NCBI RefSeq assembly: GCF_963676685.1
Contig: NC_092348.1
Location: forward strand, 30,045,386 to 30,109,385
Length of the DNA: 64,000 nt
Direction: 5' to 3'
DNA from: Mytilus edulis
Lineage: Eukaryota > Mollusca > Bivalvia > Mytilida > Mytilidae
Below are positions 11,840-23,400 of the stretch, in pieces; position 1 is the stretch's first letter; every line of letters begins with the position of its first letter. The notes under the pieces were generated by a model. The model was given only the letters and a program-made list of their open reading frames with translations, ran no database searches and was not told where the DNA came from. The translations under genes were made by a program, and so were the position numbers.

Positions 11840-12045
11840 GGTGGCAGGTTAATGCCATTTTGCGTTTTAGCGCTTTAGCGTTTTCGCCTTACATATTCTA
11901 TATGGCGAAAACGCGAAACCGATTTCTCATTTTCTACTTCGCGTTTTCGCGTTTTCGACTTCGCGATTTCACCTTTTCGCGATTTCGCGTTTTCGCCCTA
12001 TAGAATATGAAAGGCGAAAACGCAAAATGAACTTCACCGGCCACC
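11840..12045. repeat. Palindromic element built of GCGTTTTCGC words
   Basis: Ends GGTGGC and GGCCACC, arms containing TTTTGCGTTTT and its complement, and many GCGTTTTCGC/GCGAAAACGC words between. Far richer in CpG than its surroundings. Confidence 0.6.
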
Positions 12046-12960
12046 ACAGACAACTGTAGTTCTCCTCTGCACTTACGAGAAAGGAACTAAACGGAATAAA
12101 ATAAATTGAAACTTAAAATAACCAAATGTAGCTGCATTCGCTCCTTTCCGTTTACTTTTTTAGAGTGATTTGTAAACAACATATGATTAAGTAATAGAAG
12201 AAAAGAACCAATTGGATGATGCTGACGAATTAGGGTTAAACGTCCAGTGACAAATATCATGTTCATATGTGAACGAGAACACGTTATATGTACCCTGTGT
12301 TGTATTAGAAAGACACTGTCAGTCGGAATTGAGAACGTGCTACTTCGAACAGACACAAAAATTAAGGCTGATTGAAAACTTCAATAAAAAATTCATGCAT
12401 ATTCCAGAGGCCAATCCATATCACGCTATATTGAAGTGACACACCCTTCAATAAAATGCAAAGAAATTCAAAATAAAAATGCTCTTTCTAGGATACTGTG
12501 GCACCGTATTGTCATTTTTGTTTACTCATTGACATCTCATTCTTAAATTTTTCAAGGGGAAAATATAAAGGTAGCAAAATTATTGTCGTGGCTAAATAAC
12601 TCTTAACTGACACAATTTCAATTGTCCAACTCATTAACAGACTTTATTCCCATAATTTTCACTAAAACATGGTATCATTCACGTTATTTTACAATTATGA
12701 AATATTTACTAATGTCAATTTATTTTTTAGAACCACAGTACTATTTTTAGTCCTTTAAATGATATCTAAATTTGTTTGTTTCGCCTTTTATTAAAAAAAG
12801 TTGCTATGCGTATAAGCATAAATACTACATACTTGCGCGACGCCTTTTAGTTTTACTGAAAACTGAGCAGACTAAGAAATGTTTTTACAAGTGCAAAATG
12901 TTCTATGATAGATATCATTTTGTCAGACACTTTTCTTTTTTTGATTTGGTTCTTATAACA
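12046..12960. other. Non-coding stretch before the truncated LINE
   Basis: No coding region or clear repeat seen. The short open frames here have no recognisable content. Confidence 0.4.
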
Positions 12961-13115
12961 GACAAGACAAGACAAGACAAATACTTTATTAGAGTCTCAC
13001 CTCAAAATTGACATACATTTATACATTTATAAAATTACAGTAATATTTAAAACAACATGAGCCACTCTAAAAAGAGTTATGAGAGACTATAAAATTTCTA
13101 CAAAACACATTATAA

Positions 13116-14465
13116 TTATCTACAATTATATAAAATACCTTTTCTTTTTAATAATACATCATAGCAGATTTTGGCTAAAAAGTAACACACATTTTCATCA
13201 GTGAATAAAAATTTGAATTTATCATCATCAGACAAATTAACAAAATCACAATTAAAAGAGCTAGCATGTCTATATAAAATAGCTCGTAAATCTGCATATA
13301 CTGGGCAGTTAATTAAGACATGTTTCTCATCTTCAATAATGTTATTTTTCTTACATTGCTCATTAAAACATAATCTATTGTCAACCATAATGCCTTCATA
13401 TCGGCCAGTTTCTATTCTCAGAGGTGCAACACCACATCTAAATTTAGCATATGCACTCTTATATTTTCCAGGCATATTAATACATAAATATTTTTCTTTA
13501 TTAAAACATTGCTTAAACATTCTATACGTTCGCAATTTACTTCTTTCATTGTACATTAAGTCAGAGTACCACTTCTCTTTATATCTACAAAAATTTTCCT
13601 TTTCAATTTGTTTAATTGTATTTTTATCAATAGAAAGATCAGTATTACATAAAAACTCCATATCCATTTCTTTAAATTTCACATTGACTCTATAATTCCA
13701 ATTTCTAAATTTACTATTACAGCATTTATTGCCCCATAAGAAAACCTTTTTATTAACTCTACAATGAGACATTTTAGTAAGTCTCGACCATAATCTAAAA
13801 ATACATGTCCACTGAGATATAATACTGGGCATCCAACCCATATCTCCATATAAGGCTAAGTTAGGGGTGTATTTACCCACACCCATAAAAAATCTCATTG
13901 CTCTATTTTTTACAGCATTAATACAAGAAAAATCCTGGTGACCCCAAATTGAGGCACCGTATTCAATGACAGACATAACAAGTGTATCAAAAAGTTTTGT
14001 AAATGTATCAAATTGAAAACCGCCATTAGCTTTACATTTAGCTATTAATAAACCTAAAGACCTACTTGCAGATTTAGCTACTGCCTTAGCCATACAATTG
14101 TAGTCTAAAAATTCTGACAACAGTAAACCTAGATAAGTATAACTAGGAACAATTTCCATATCATTATTATTAAGTACAAAAGTAAAATTTGTCTTTGGTG
14201 TAGACTTAGTTCTGAAATGTACAATTTTTGATTTCTCTAGATTTACAACTAAATCATTTTTACAACACCATATATTTAAAGTATCCAACATTTTTTGTAG
14301 ATCTTTCTCATTTTCTGTTATAAATACAAGATCATCTGCATAAAGTAGTACACAAATTTTTTCATCATCAATTTTTACTCCAGTATCTAATTTTTTAACT
14401 TCATCTACAAGGTCATTAATAAAAATGTTAAACAAAATTGGAGACAGAATACACCCTTGTTTCAA
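13116..14465 (-). pseudogene. LINE reverse transcriptase, C-terminal part
   Basis: Continues the preceding fragment after the frameshift: KQGCILSPILFNIFINDL (motif B), LLYADDLVFITEN (motif C, YADD), then thumb and tail, and a C-terminal Cys/His motif with HVLINCPVYADLR. The frame is open to about 14545, and the listed 5' end is only a TTG codon. No other stop in 450 codons, so the copy is fairly young but cannot make a full protein. Confidence 0.8.
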
Positions 14466-14509
14466 ACCACATTTAACCTCAAACCAATCAGTAAAATTAC
14501 CATTTACTT

Positions 14510-15238
14510 TTACACATGAAGATACATTTCTATAAAGTGAAAAATAGCATTTAACATTTTACTACTTATACCTAAATTTTCCAATTTACCAAAAAGCAAA
14601 TCCCTGTTTATCCAGTCGTAAGCTTTTTTAAAGTCTATAAATGCTACAAATGTTGATAATTTACGCAATTTACGTGTTTCTATGACAGTAGTCAAAGTAG
14701 AAATATGGTCTATAGTATTTCGTCCCTTTCTGAAACCATTTTGTTCATCATGAAGAAAATTAAGTTCATCAAGTTTAACGGTTAGACGAGAGTTTAATAC
14801 ACCACAGTAAAGTTTATAAGATACAGGAGCCAAAGTTATTCCACGGTATGCCATAGGGTCTCTTGGATCTGCAGTAGAGCTCTTTGGAATCGGAGTAATG
14901 ATACCTTTCGACCATAAAGCAGGTATCTTACCAGAGTCAACGCAAATATTAAAAATTCGAGTTAAAGCTAACAATGCAGTTTGATTCTTAAAAAGTTCAA
15001 CCGTAATTTCATCACAGCCTGGCGATTTACCATTTTTTGAAGACAACAGTACATTATACACTTCTTCATATGATATAAAGCTATCAAGATAATCATCATA
15101 CACATTTTCATTACTATGAATATATTCAACATTATTAAGATTATTTCTATTTAACATATTAGAAAATTCACATTTCCATTTATCTAATACTACATTTTTA
15201 TCACATGATACTGACTCATCACTTAATTTCACTTCCAT
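14510..15238 (-). pseudogene. LINE reverse transcriptase, N-terminal part
   Basis: Reads SKNGKSPGCDEITVELFKN (fingers), MAYRGITLAPVSYKLYCG, NGFRKGRNTIDH and FVAFIDFKKAYDWINRD (motif A with the first catalytic Asp). The frame stays open upstream of this ATG for about 20 codons. It then breaks: near the A5 run at 14540-14544 one base appears to be missing, and the protein continues in the frame of the next entry. Confidence 0.8.
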
Positions 15239-15346
15239 TGGGATAAAACTTCGGCGTTCACTACCAACTCCTATTTTACCAATTTTCCTCCAAAAAATCT
15301 CTATATTTAATCGAGTTTAACATTAAATTAAGCGTTTTACTCTTAA

Positions 15347-15447
15347 CAGACGTATAACCAACCCGATTAACAGACCAATCGCCCATATAGCCGAATACTC
15401 AATATAGATTAACCGACCAATCTCTCGGTTAGCCGAGTGTCGGCCGT
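15347..15447 (-). repeat. Inverted partner of the 9569 repeat
   Basis: Complement of 9569-9660 with few changes, ending in CGGCCGT at 15441-15447. It abuts the 5' end of the truncated LINE. Confidence 0.55.
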
Positions 15448-15448
15448 G

Positions 15449-16520
15449 ATGGTGGTGTCATCGCATCCATGCAGAAATAGAATACTTCAAAAGTTTGATT
15501 TGAAGTTAACATTTTTTTATTGCTCGGTTTGATGGTTGTAAAAACGTTCAGTGGCAAATATTTCATGCATGTTCGGATACAATATAATTTTAAAAACAAT
15601 TGTTTTTAAAAGAAACATTTGATGCACCAGTCAAAAAAGGTTAAACATTCTGATAGTTGTGAAAATTATGAGAGAAAATAATGATCCTGATAAAATACAC
15701 ATTCTAAAAAATAAAAGAACAAACCTCCAAGAAAAAATGCAAAACGAAAAAGTCCCTTATCAAATGACGAAGTCATAAGCTCAAAAACATCAAACGAATG
15801 ATAAACAGCCGCCATATTATTGACTTGGTACATACATTAGCATAGTGTACTCTGCGTGGTGTAAATGTGTGAGTTGATTGCTCAGCAAGTCGGACAAACC
15901 TTGCAAACAGTATGCAAAATTTCACAAAGTTCAACATTCTGTCATTTATGAAAAGTTATTAACAAAATAAATTGGATCATATATACATTCTTTATAGAAG
16001 TAAAACAAACTGCGAAATATAAAAGTTCCAGCTTAAATTCCACATGTAGGAGATATTAGCCGGGGGATTGCCGGTCGAACGGACACGGGTTAAACAATAT
16101 GATGATACGTGCTATTTTATGAATTTGTTGACAATACATGTTTTTGAATATGCAGTTCATAGAATGGAATGATAATTTAGAGATTTAAAATTTAGTAGCA
16201 ATGTAGACAAGCTAACATTTCCGTCGTTTCGTCTTTGGTGGAAAGTTGATTAATTTGCAATTTTACTGCATCTCCTTATTTCATTATATGGTTTGAATTT
16301 TCTCTAGAAGAACAAAAGTTTTAAGACTTGCACAAATATAAGAGACTGAAATGTGACTGTGATAATTATACCAGACATATACTTATCAAAACATTCCAGT
16401 TTAGGGGACCAATATTTACTAAAACTACAAATTATGAGTAAAAAGATACTCGTCCAATTCGCATTAGTCAATAGCTGTATTTTTAGAGGCCATCCGAGAT
16501 GATGGCCGGGGAAATTTGGA
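15449..16520. other. Non-coding stretch, nothing recognised
   Basis: No coding signature or repeat boundary found. Confidence 0.35.
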
Positions 16521-17036
16521 CTGACACTCAAAAATTAAAGTGTATTGGATAGGAAAAGACATTTTGCCTTGCAACAGGCCCCCTACCGACCCTAAAAGAT
16601 TTGTTGCAAGGGTTCTTAATGTTCAAAGAGCGTGGCACTCTCTTTACACGAGTCATCGGATTTAACGTCACCATTCCGACCGGACAAACACTTCTTTTTT
16701 GCATGTATATACTTTGCATACTTGTTCTAAAAACTCCTTTCAAGACTGTGAAACTCCACGGGCTTTTCCCGACGCCTAGTATGTGAGAAATATGCCCCTC
16801 AGGGCCACAAAATGCAACTTTTTTAATTCTCTTTTAGTCGTTTTGTCTCCCAACTTGTACATGTACATTATTTCCAACTCAAAACACATTAAAAAAAAAT
16901 ACCACCGAATACCCATGCCAGCGTAAATTAACAAGAATATACAATCTAAATGATTTCAAGATATAGCTTTTTGCAGTCTCTTTCTGCCGTTTGAATAATG
17001 ATTAGTCCGTCGTTTGCTTGCAAAAAAAAATGTAAC
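16521..17036. other. Probable repeat-derived stretch without coding content
   Basis: Includes GCAACAGGCCCCCTACCGAC, and open frames on both strands with no recognisable domain. Composition is less AT-rich than the surroundings. Confidence 0.3.
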
Positions 17037-17122
17037 GGAACCAGTCTGATTAAAGCAAGCCCCAACTATCTACTAGCATTTATAGTGGGGCTGGCATTAA
17101 TCAGACTATAACGGGACCCGAT
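17037..17122. repeat. Short palindrome (CCAGTCTGATTAAAGCAAG type)
   Basis: Arms at about 17040-17067 and 17090-17112 are complementary (CAGTCTGATTAA... and ...TTAATCAGACT, CCCCA and TGGGG). Could be a small MITE or hairpin. Confidence 0.5.
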
Positions 17123-17532
17123 TTTTTTTAATTTTATTTCTGCCGAATCAAATGCCCATGTATTTCTCAGCCTTCGTTAACTTTCTCAGGCCTCATTTCG
17201 ATGATGATGTCTGTCCTGCATGTGTAGACCTGGTTTATACGATTACAACGTAGGCTTTTTCGCCTAATTTAATCCATATTCTTATCCAGATAACTTTCCT
17301 TTTTTCCAAAAACGCTTCGTGCCTTTATGTTTATGTGGATGGTACCAGAGATACGGTTTGGACATGTTAAGGTTTTTATATTGTTGTTTTCATTTTTCAT
17401 ACCCTTGTGTTTACATTTTATCGGGAATGTGTATATGTCATTATGCTTTACCGTACTGACTTTATTATCAACAACAATCATTATTTATGACGCCATAGTT
17501 TGATATAATTGTACATCTTAGAATTTTTATAG

Positions 17533-17660
17533 ACATAGGAAGATGTGGTATGAGTGCCAATGAGACAACTCTCCATCCAAGTAACAATTCATAAAAGTAA
17601 ACAAAGGTCAAGGTACGGCCTTCAACACGGAGCCTTGGCTCACACCGAACAGCACGTTTC
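17533..17660 (-). repeat. Dispersed repeat, GTTGTCTCATTGGCA family
   Basis: Reverse orientation: AGATGTGGTATGAGTGCCAA, then ACGGCCTTCAACACGGAGCC. It matches 4960-5105, the tail of the retroelement in copy A. Confidence 0.6.
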
Positions 17661-18067
17661 TGATTTAGTCCCAGAATGTTTTATTTACTTGTGTTGTATG
17701 TCTGATGTGGATGCTTACACAGTTTTGACTGCTGGATCACAGTAATTGCTATGTTAACCAATTATGTCTGTGTGGGTTGCTCAATCAATTTGGCAATATT
17801 ACTGAACATTACCTAACATAGCTAACATACAATTTGTTGAGTCAAGGGATTCATAATAATCATTGGTAACAGAGGATTTTAGATCCTAGTTTGGGGTCAA
17901 GGGTTTCCACAAGCCATTATGTCAATAAAATACATAAAATCATTATTTTATGACAATATATCCAACATGTGCTGACTACAAGCCTATAATGTACTGTTAT
18001 GAATAGATTTGTTCGACCTAGTAGTACGGCTATCAAAAAAGATCGATTCAATGACTGAGTTATGACC

Positions 18068-18448
18068 AATCTAATTAAAAACCGATCTCTCATCGCTCAT
18101 GTTTCTGATATGTCGCGTGGGAGATCTAACGAAACCGGCTTTGAGGTCACATGTGAGTGAACTAAAAGTCATGAATTTATAAAGATATGCAAATGAGTTG
18201 ACGACCTATTAATAAACCAATCAAAAAAGTTTATGAATTATTATGACTGACGATTTCGTCATGAATAAAATGAGTTACATCCCTTTGCCTTACGTTAAAC
18301 TTCCAAGATCGTGGAAGACTTAATTTCATTGGTCGAAAAAGACACACCTACGAGGTCACTCACATGTGACCTCAAAGCGGGTTTCGTTAGATCTCCCACG
18401 CGACATATCAGAAACAGGAGCGATGAGAGATCGGTTTGTAATTAGATT
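18068..18448. mobile_element. MITE with about 90-bp inverted ends and 11-bp target-site duplication
   Basis: Ends AATCTAATTA (18068) and TAATTAGATT (to 18448). The arms continue through GATCTCTCATCGCTC and GTCGCGTGGGAGATCTAACG and their complements. GAGTTATGACC is repeated exactly on both sides (18057-18067 and 18449-18459). Long inverted ends with a 9-11 bp duplication suggest a Mutator-like source; no transposase is present. Confidence 0.8.
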
Positions 18449-18459
18449 GAGTTATGACC

Positions 18460-19664
18460 GTTTTGAAATTCAAGTCTATATTTGGCATATTTTAACCAAA
18501 ACCTTGTCTTTTTTTGGTGTGTAAAACATCTGAATATGAATATAAAATTCCATAAAGATGTCTGTGTATGACCCGCTGTAGGCTAAACTTATCCTACCAA
18601 ACATGCTTGAGTTTAATACTGGCAGTAGAGTATTAACCATGCTTCTTGTACGCCACCTAATTTTTTATCATTGTATTTATCCGTAAATAGTTTTTTATCA
18701 CGTAAGTTTGAATTTACAGCGCTATCTCTTATGCATTTTGTAAAACCCAATTTGTTAAGCCTCGTTTGAGTTTACAATGCTTTCAAACAGAACTTTGATC
18801 ATAGCTGCACGCCAGTAGCATTACTAAGGATGTTGTGCTTGCGTTACTGCTTCTATTTTTAGCCATATGATAGACTTTTGTTACACATATATTACCAGCA
18901 TTTGAAATTTTTTGTTACATGTACTTGCTTGTTAATTATATATATATATAATTGGGAATATGTATGTTATTGGGGGGTTTATTTGCTTGGGGTTACAAAG
19001 CTGAATAGATATTGCCATACAAAGTTTTGGTATAAAACGTAAGTAAGGTAAGCAATACATTGTTATAATGTTATCTTATTTTTGCATGCTTTTATTGAAG
19101 TATGATAAAGATTTGATGGCAGGTCTCCGACAGTAACTGCTGATTCATGCAATCCTTGCATAAACTTGATTCATGTTTAATTTGATGGCGATAACAATTG
19201 TCGATTAATGATCCTAGGCAGGTCCAAAAAGTTTCTCATCTGTTCCAACTACTTTTTGTTTTTTAAAAAGAAGGTATATAGTGTCACCAAATAAATGTAG
19301 GCCTTTTGCCTTTGATTGGCTCATGGTTTGCTAAACGTTGCTTCCGTTCTATCATACTTTTAATATATTGCTGTCTGTTGTTTATCATTTGTAATATTGT
19401 TTGTTTTGTTTTTGTTGCGATAGTATATTTAATACTTTCTGCAAAAAGTATTTATTAAATATTAATCATTACTACTTTCCCAACGAATTTACATCCTTAT
19501 TTTGATGTAACATCTTCTGTCGTAGAACGACGGCAATTGCCTTGGCATACTTTATAGCGAAGATATTATTCTAAATGCATTCTACAAAACAACAAAACTT
19601 TATATATAACAAAAGTTTCATTGTCTAATAGTAAAGATGCAAATTGTATCTCGGTGCAATTCAG
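18460..19664. other. Non-coding stretch, nothing recognised
   Basis: AT-rich, with a short TA microsatellite near 18937. No coding or repeat structure supported. Confidence 0.35.
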
Positions 19665-19797
19665 TCAAGATAATGACAATGTTGTGTTTGAGTCTTTAAA
19701 AAAGAAAGCCTAATTCTTGTGTTGCCATGATTGCATTTTTTACCATAAAAAAATACACCAGATGATTCCGTTGCAATCTTTTATTTGAATATCATTC
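19665..19797 (-). pseudogene. Decayed duplicate of the last exon of the coiled-coil gene
   Basis: On the minus strand this resembles the last exon of copy B (20478-20611): TTGTAG acceptor at the same place, the AAAGATTGCAAC core, the ATGCAA-CATGGCAACA segment, and the ACAACATTGTCA end. It has lost the reading frame: six codons in, the frame reads TAA, and the Lys-Trp-Thr segment is changed. It lies about 0.7 kb beyond the real last exon, so it looks like a local duplication of the gene end that decayed, or the relic of a third copy. No other exon was found beside it. Confidence 0.6.
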
Positions 19798-20425
19798 CTA
19801 CAATAAAAAAATCAGAGTTGTGACCTCTGAATTCTTGCTCTGCTTTCTTGTGTTGCTGTTTTGCTGAAGCTTATGCCTTTTTGTCAGTTTCTCTCGACTT
19901 ATGAGTTTTGAATGTTATCTCGTTATTCTCCGCCTCTTTTTATTTTAGTTATGGAAAGCCATTACATGTATGCATAGCAACATGCCACAAAGAAATGCTG
20001 ATAGCTCTCTGTAACATGCAGAGAGCATAAATTTATCACTGTGCAAGGTCTCGGATTCGACGTTCCAACCAGACGTTGCCTGCGATGTTACACACCCAAC
20101 AAGTTTTCTTCGTATACATGATAAAACCTTCTACAACGAAGTTTATATTCTACAAAGCATCTGAATAGTATTATGGTTAAAACAAAAATAACTGTGTTTG
20201 CTGCATTCGGTTTAACTTTAACCAGTAACTTATTTTTGTATTCAAATCTTAGAAAATTGTTTTTTATGTGTTTACCATTGTCGAGGAGAATAATTGGAGT
20301 TACTGACAACTTTTCTGTCGAGATAAGACGACAATGGCCCTATTTAGTCAAAACGTATACAATATTCGAAATTATACAACCCGTAAAAATCACAGTTAAA
20401 AAAAAGAAATATAAATAATATATTC

Positions 20426-20431
20426 TTTATT
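20426..20431 (-). promoter_or_regulatory. Possible polyadenylation signal of copy B
   Basis: Minus-strand AATAAA 47 nt downstream of the TGA of copy B, in an AT-rich tract. Position and motif fit a poly(A) signal. No transcript end was seen. Confidence 0.45.
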
Positions 20432-20477
20432 TTCAAAATGATACAGATTCTTTTTTTATAATATGAAGGATTATTGT

Positions 20478-23400
20478 TCAAGATTTTGACAATGTTGTAT
20501 TAGAGTTCTTCAGAAAGAAGGTCCATTTCTTTTGTTGCCATTGTTGCATTTTGTACCATCCAAATGAGACATCACTAGATGCTGTTGCAATCTTTTGTTT
20601 AACAATCATCCCTACAACATTAAAAAAAACGTATAAGGCCAAATAAAATAATATGTGTGTTTCCTATTACATCTTTGAAAATAATAGGATAGGTTGGCAG
20701 GAAATTGTTTTTCATTTGACCTTTTTTTTCACATTGAGTCTATGGGAGAGAAATTCTGTTTTTAACATCAGCTCTAGCTTATTGAAAAATGACAAAAAAA
20801 AACTTTTAGATAGTCTATTTCTTAGCTTAAAATATAGAGTAAGTAGGGAAATAAGTAACACACACATATTTTTTATTTGGCCTAATAAATCAAAAGCACA
20901 TTGTAACCAAATTCTTTTTCATACGTTATAACGGACGACATTATTTTTGTTTCTTTCCTACTGGATGATTATGAATCATAATAAGTTATAAAATCGGAAT
21001 AAAATCTAGTATACTAGTTACCTTTTGGTACTGCACTACAGCCTGCATGTGTCTCAAAAGATGCTGCACTAAAGCCTGGAAGTGGATTATTGTTGACGTC
21101 ACGTGAATGAAGATATGTCTGACGTGTAAAGCAGTGAGTAAAAGCTGCTCCGTCTCTGTTGGGTTCTGTTCATTAAAAAAATGAAGAAGAACTAAAATAT
21201 TTTTAGGTATAGAAAAGATTTTTTTTTCGACAGATTGAACATGGAAAAGATTAGCTTATTTTCATGTAATAATGATAATTATAATAAAAGTTATAATAAA
21301 AAAATAAGATAAGTTAACAGCAAAAAAACAAAGAATGCTAAATTTTTATAAACAATAAAAAGGCAACAAAATAACAAATACAACTTGTAAACATACTGCT
21401 GTCGTTTGTTTATGTGTTACATATTTGTCTTTCGCTCATTTTTTTATAATAATAAGTTAAAGGCCATTAGTTTTCTCGTTTGAATTGTTTTACATTGTCA
21501 TATCGGGGTCTTTTATAGCTGACTATGCCATATTGGCTATGTTCATTGTTGAAGGCCGTACGGTGACCTACAGTTGTTAATGTCTGTGTCATTTTGTTCT
21601 CTTGTGGGCAGTTGTCTCATTGGCAATCATACCATATCTTGTTTTTTATATATGCAATATTGCAAAGATAAATAAAAAAAAGGCACACGTACTATGATGT
21701 AATGATTTCCATTTCCGTTTCAATTGAAAATGATAAGATTAAAATACATGTCCTATATTCTTTTATGAAGATATGATACTAAAACCACTTACTATCATTA
21801 CTGGTGCCCTGTTGTTCGTTTTTCTTTGATGTTTTCAACTTGATTTGTCTAAGGTTTTCATGGTATCCAGTGAATTCACAGTCAGGAAGTTCTTCAGAAA
21901 ATTTATGTTGAAGGTGAAATTCCTTGTAAATAGAAATATATAAGCAAACTATATTAAAACATTTTATAATCTATATTTTATACAATATATAGATACATGT
22001 ACCATGCATTGTCGTGAAGTTGGGGTCAAACTCTAATAATTTGGCATTACAATTAGAGAGATCATATCTAGGAAGCATGTTTACTAAGTTTCAGGTTGAT
22101 TGGTCTTTAATTTCATCAAAAACTGCCTTGACCAAAAACTTTAAACTGAAGCGTGACAGACAGACGAACGAACAAACAGAAGTACTGACGGAAAATGTTG
22201 TTGCCACTAGGTGGAGCATACAAATGCGAGCCTATGAATTTCGATATGACTCTTTTTTTAAATAACATACGCATATATATAGTATGTAGATACTCAGGAA
22301 GTCATATTGTTAGCATAAATAAACACCTCACAATAATTTCTAAATTTAAAACAATCCTTTAATTTGCAACAAATCTTATAATATTTGTTATATCTTTCAA
22401 GTTCACTACATTGTTCAAATACTCCAATATTCTTATAAAATGAGGACCATATTTCGAATGATTTGCGGATGGGGGGGGGGGGGGGGGCTTTTATTTAACT
22501 GTCATACATAAGGAAACTATTCTGGGAATCCTAGAGGAGGAAAGAGGAAACGTCCACAACGAAATTCTAAAAAATCTGTGAATGATTCTTCGTCATCAGA
22601 CCAGACGAGTTTCCTCGATAAAAGAAAATGTACGAAGGTAAATAACAATACACAGTCTTATTTGTGTTCAAATGAAAACAACTCAAGTAGTAGTTTCAAT
22701 CAAAACTTTCCGATGAATAATTCCAATCAACAATACACCGGTCCAATGGCTAGTTCACCGATAGGATACCAACCTTTCCAAACATATCAACAGTACCCCC
22801 CACCACCTTTAGCTCACGTAACGCCCCCGCCCAATATACAGGGGATAGAACGTACACTTCAAGAAATGTGTCAAAGGATGGCCAATATAGAAACAAAATT
22901 AACAACACTTGACAAAATAGAGTCCCGATTAAACAAAATGGAAACAAAATTTGGTTCTATGGATAACGAAATTATAGACTGTAAAAAGCGCATTAGCACA
23001 TTAGAACAAAGTGCACAATTTCTGTCAAATGCACACGACGATCTAAAAGGTTTGAAATTAAAAGTAGACACTATTAACTCTGGTGTAGAATTGACGAAAA
23101 ATGAAAACAAAGAGGTTCGTGATAAACTAGTGGATATTGAATCCCAAAATCTAAAGCAAAATTTAGTATTCTTTGAACTTGAGGAAGCTAGTGAAAACAA
23201 TGAAGGAGCTAAGGGGGGTGCAACGGGAGAAAAGGGGGGTGCAACGGGATCAACATATAATGAAAACTGTGTAAACAAAATTTTGGAATTCTGTGAAAAC
23301 CAACTGAAAATAGAAAACGCAAAAGACAAGATAACCTTGGAAAAAGCGTATCGCTTAGGAAAAAGGAAAGATGGAGCAGCCAAACCAAGACCAATTGTGG

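Larger units (their letters stand above)
12961..15340 (-). mobile_element. 5'-truncated LINE with (GACAA)n tail
   Basis: Minus-strand non-LTR retrotransposon. The 3' end at 12961 is four GACAA units (TTGTC on its sense strand) preceded by AATAAAGTATTTG. The coding part covers the reverse transcriptase and C-terminal zinc-knuckle-like region. Homology ends near 15340, before any endonuclease, so it is 5'-truncated. Possible imperfect flanking repeats (cttataacagac and cttaacagac) are weak. Confidence 0.8.

Noticed and set aside
19980..20095. Possible tRNA-like sequence around GGATTCGACGTTCC
   Set aside because: Does not fit a B box or form the cloverleaf; no A box at the right distance.
20173..20418. 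81-codon open frame near the end of copy B
   Set aside because: Overlaps the 3' flank on the other strand, with a low-complexity Lys tail; nothing recognisable.
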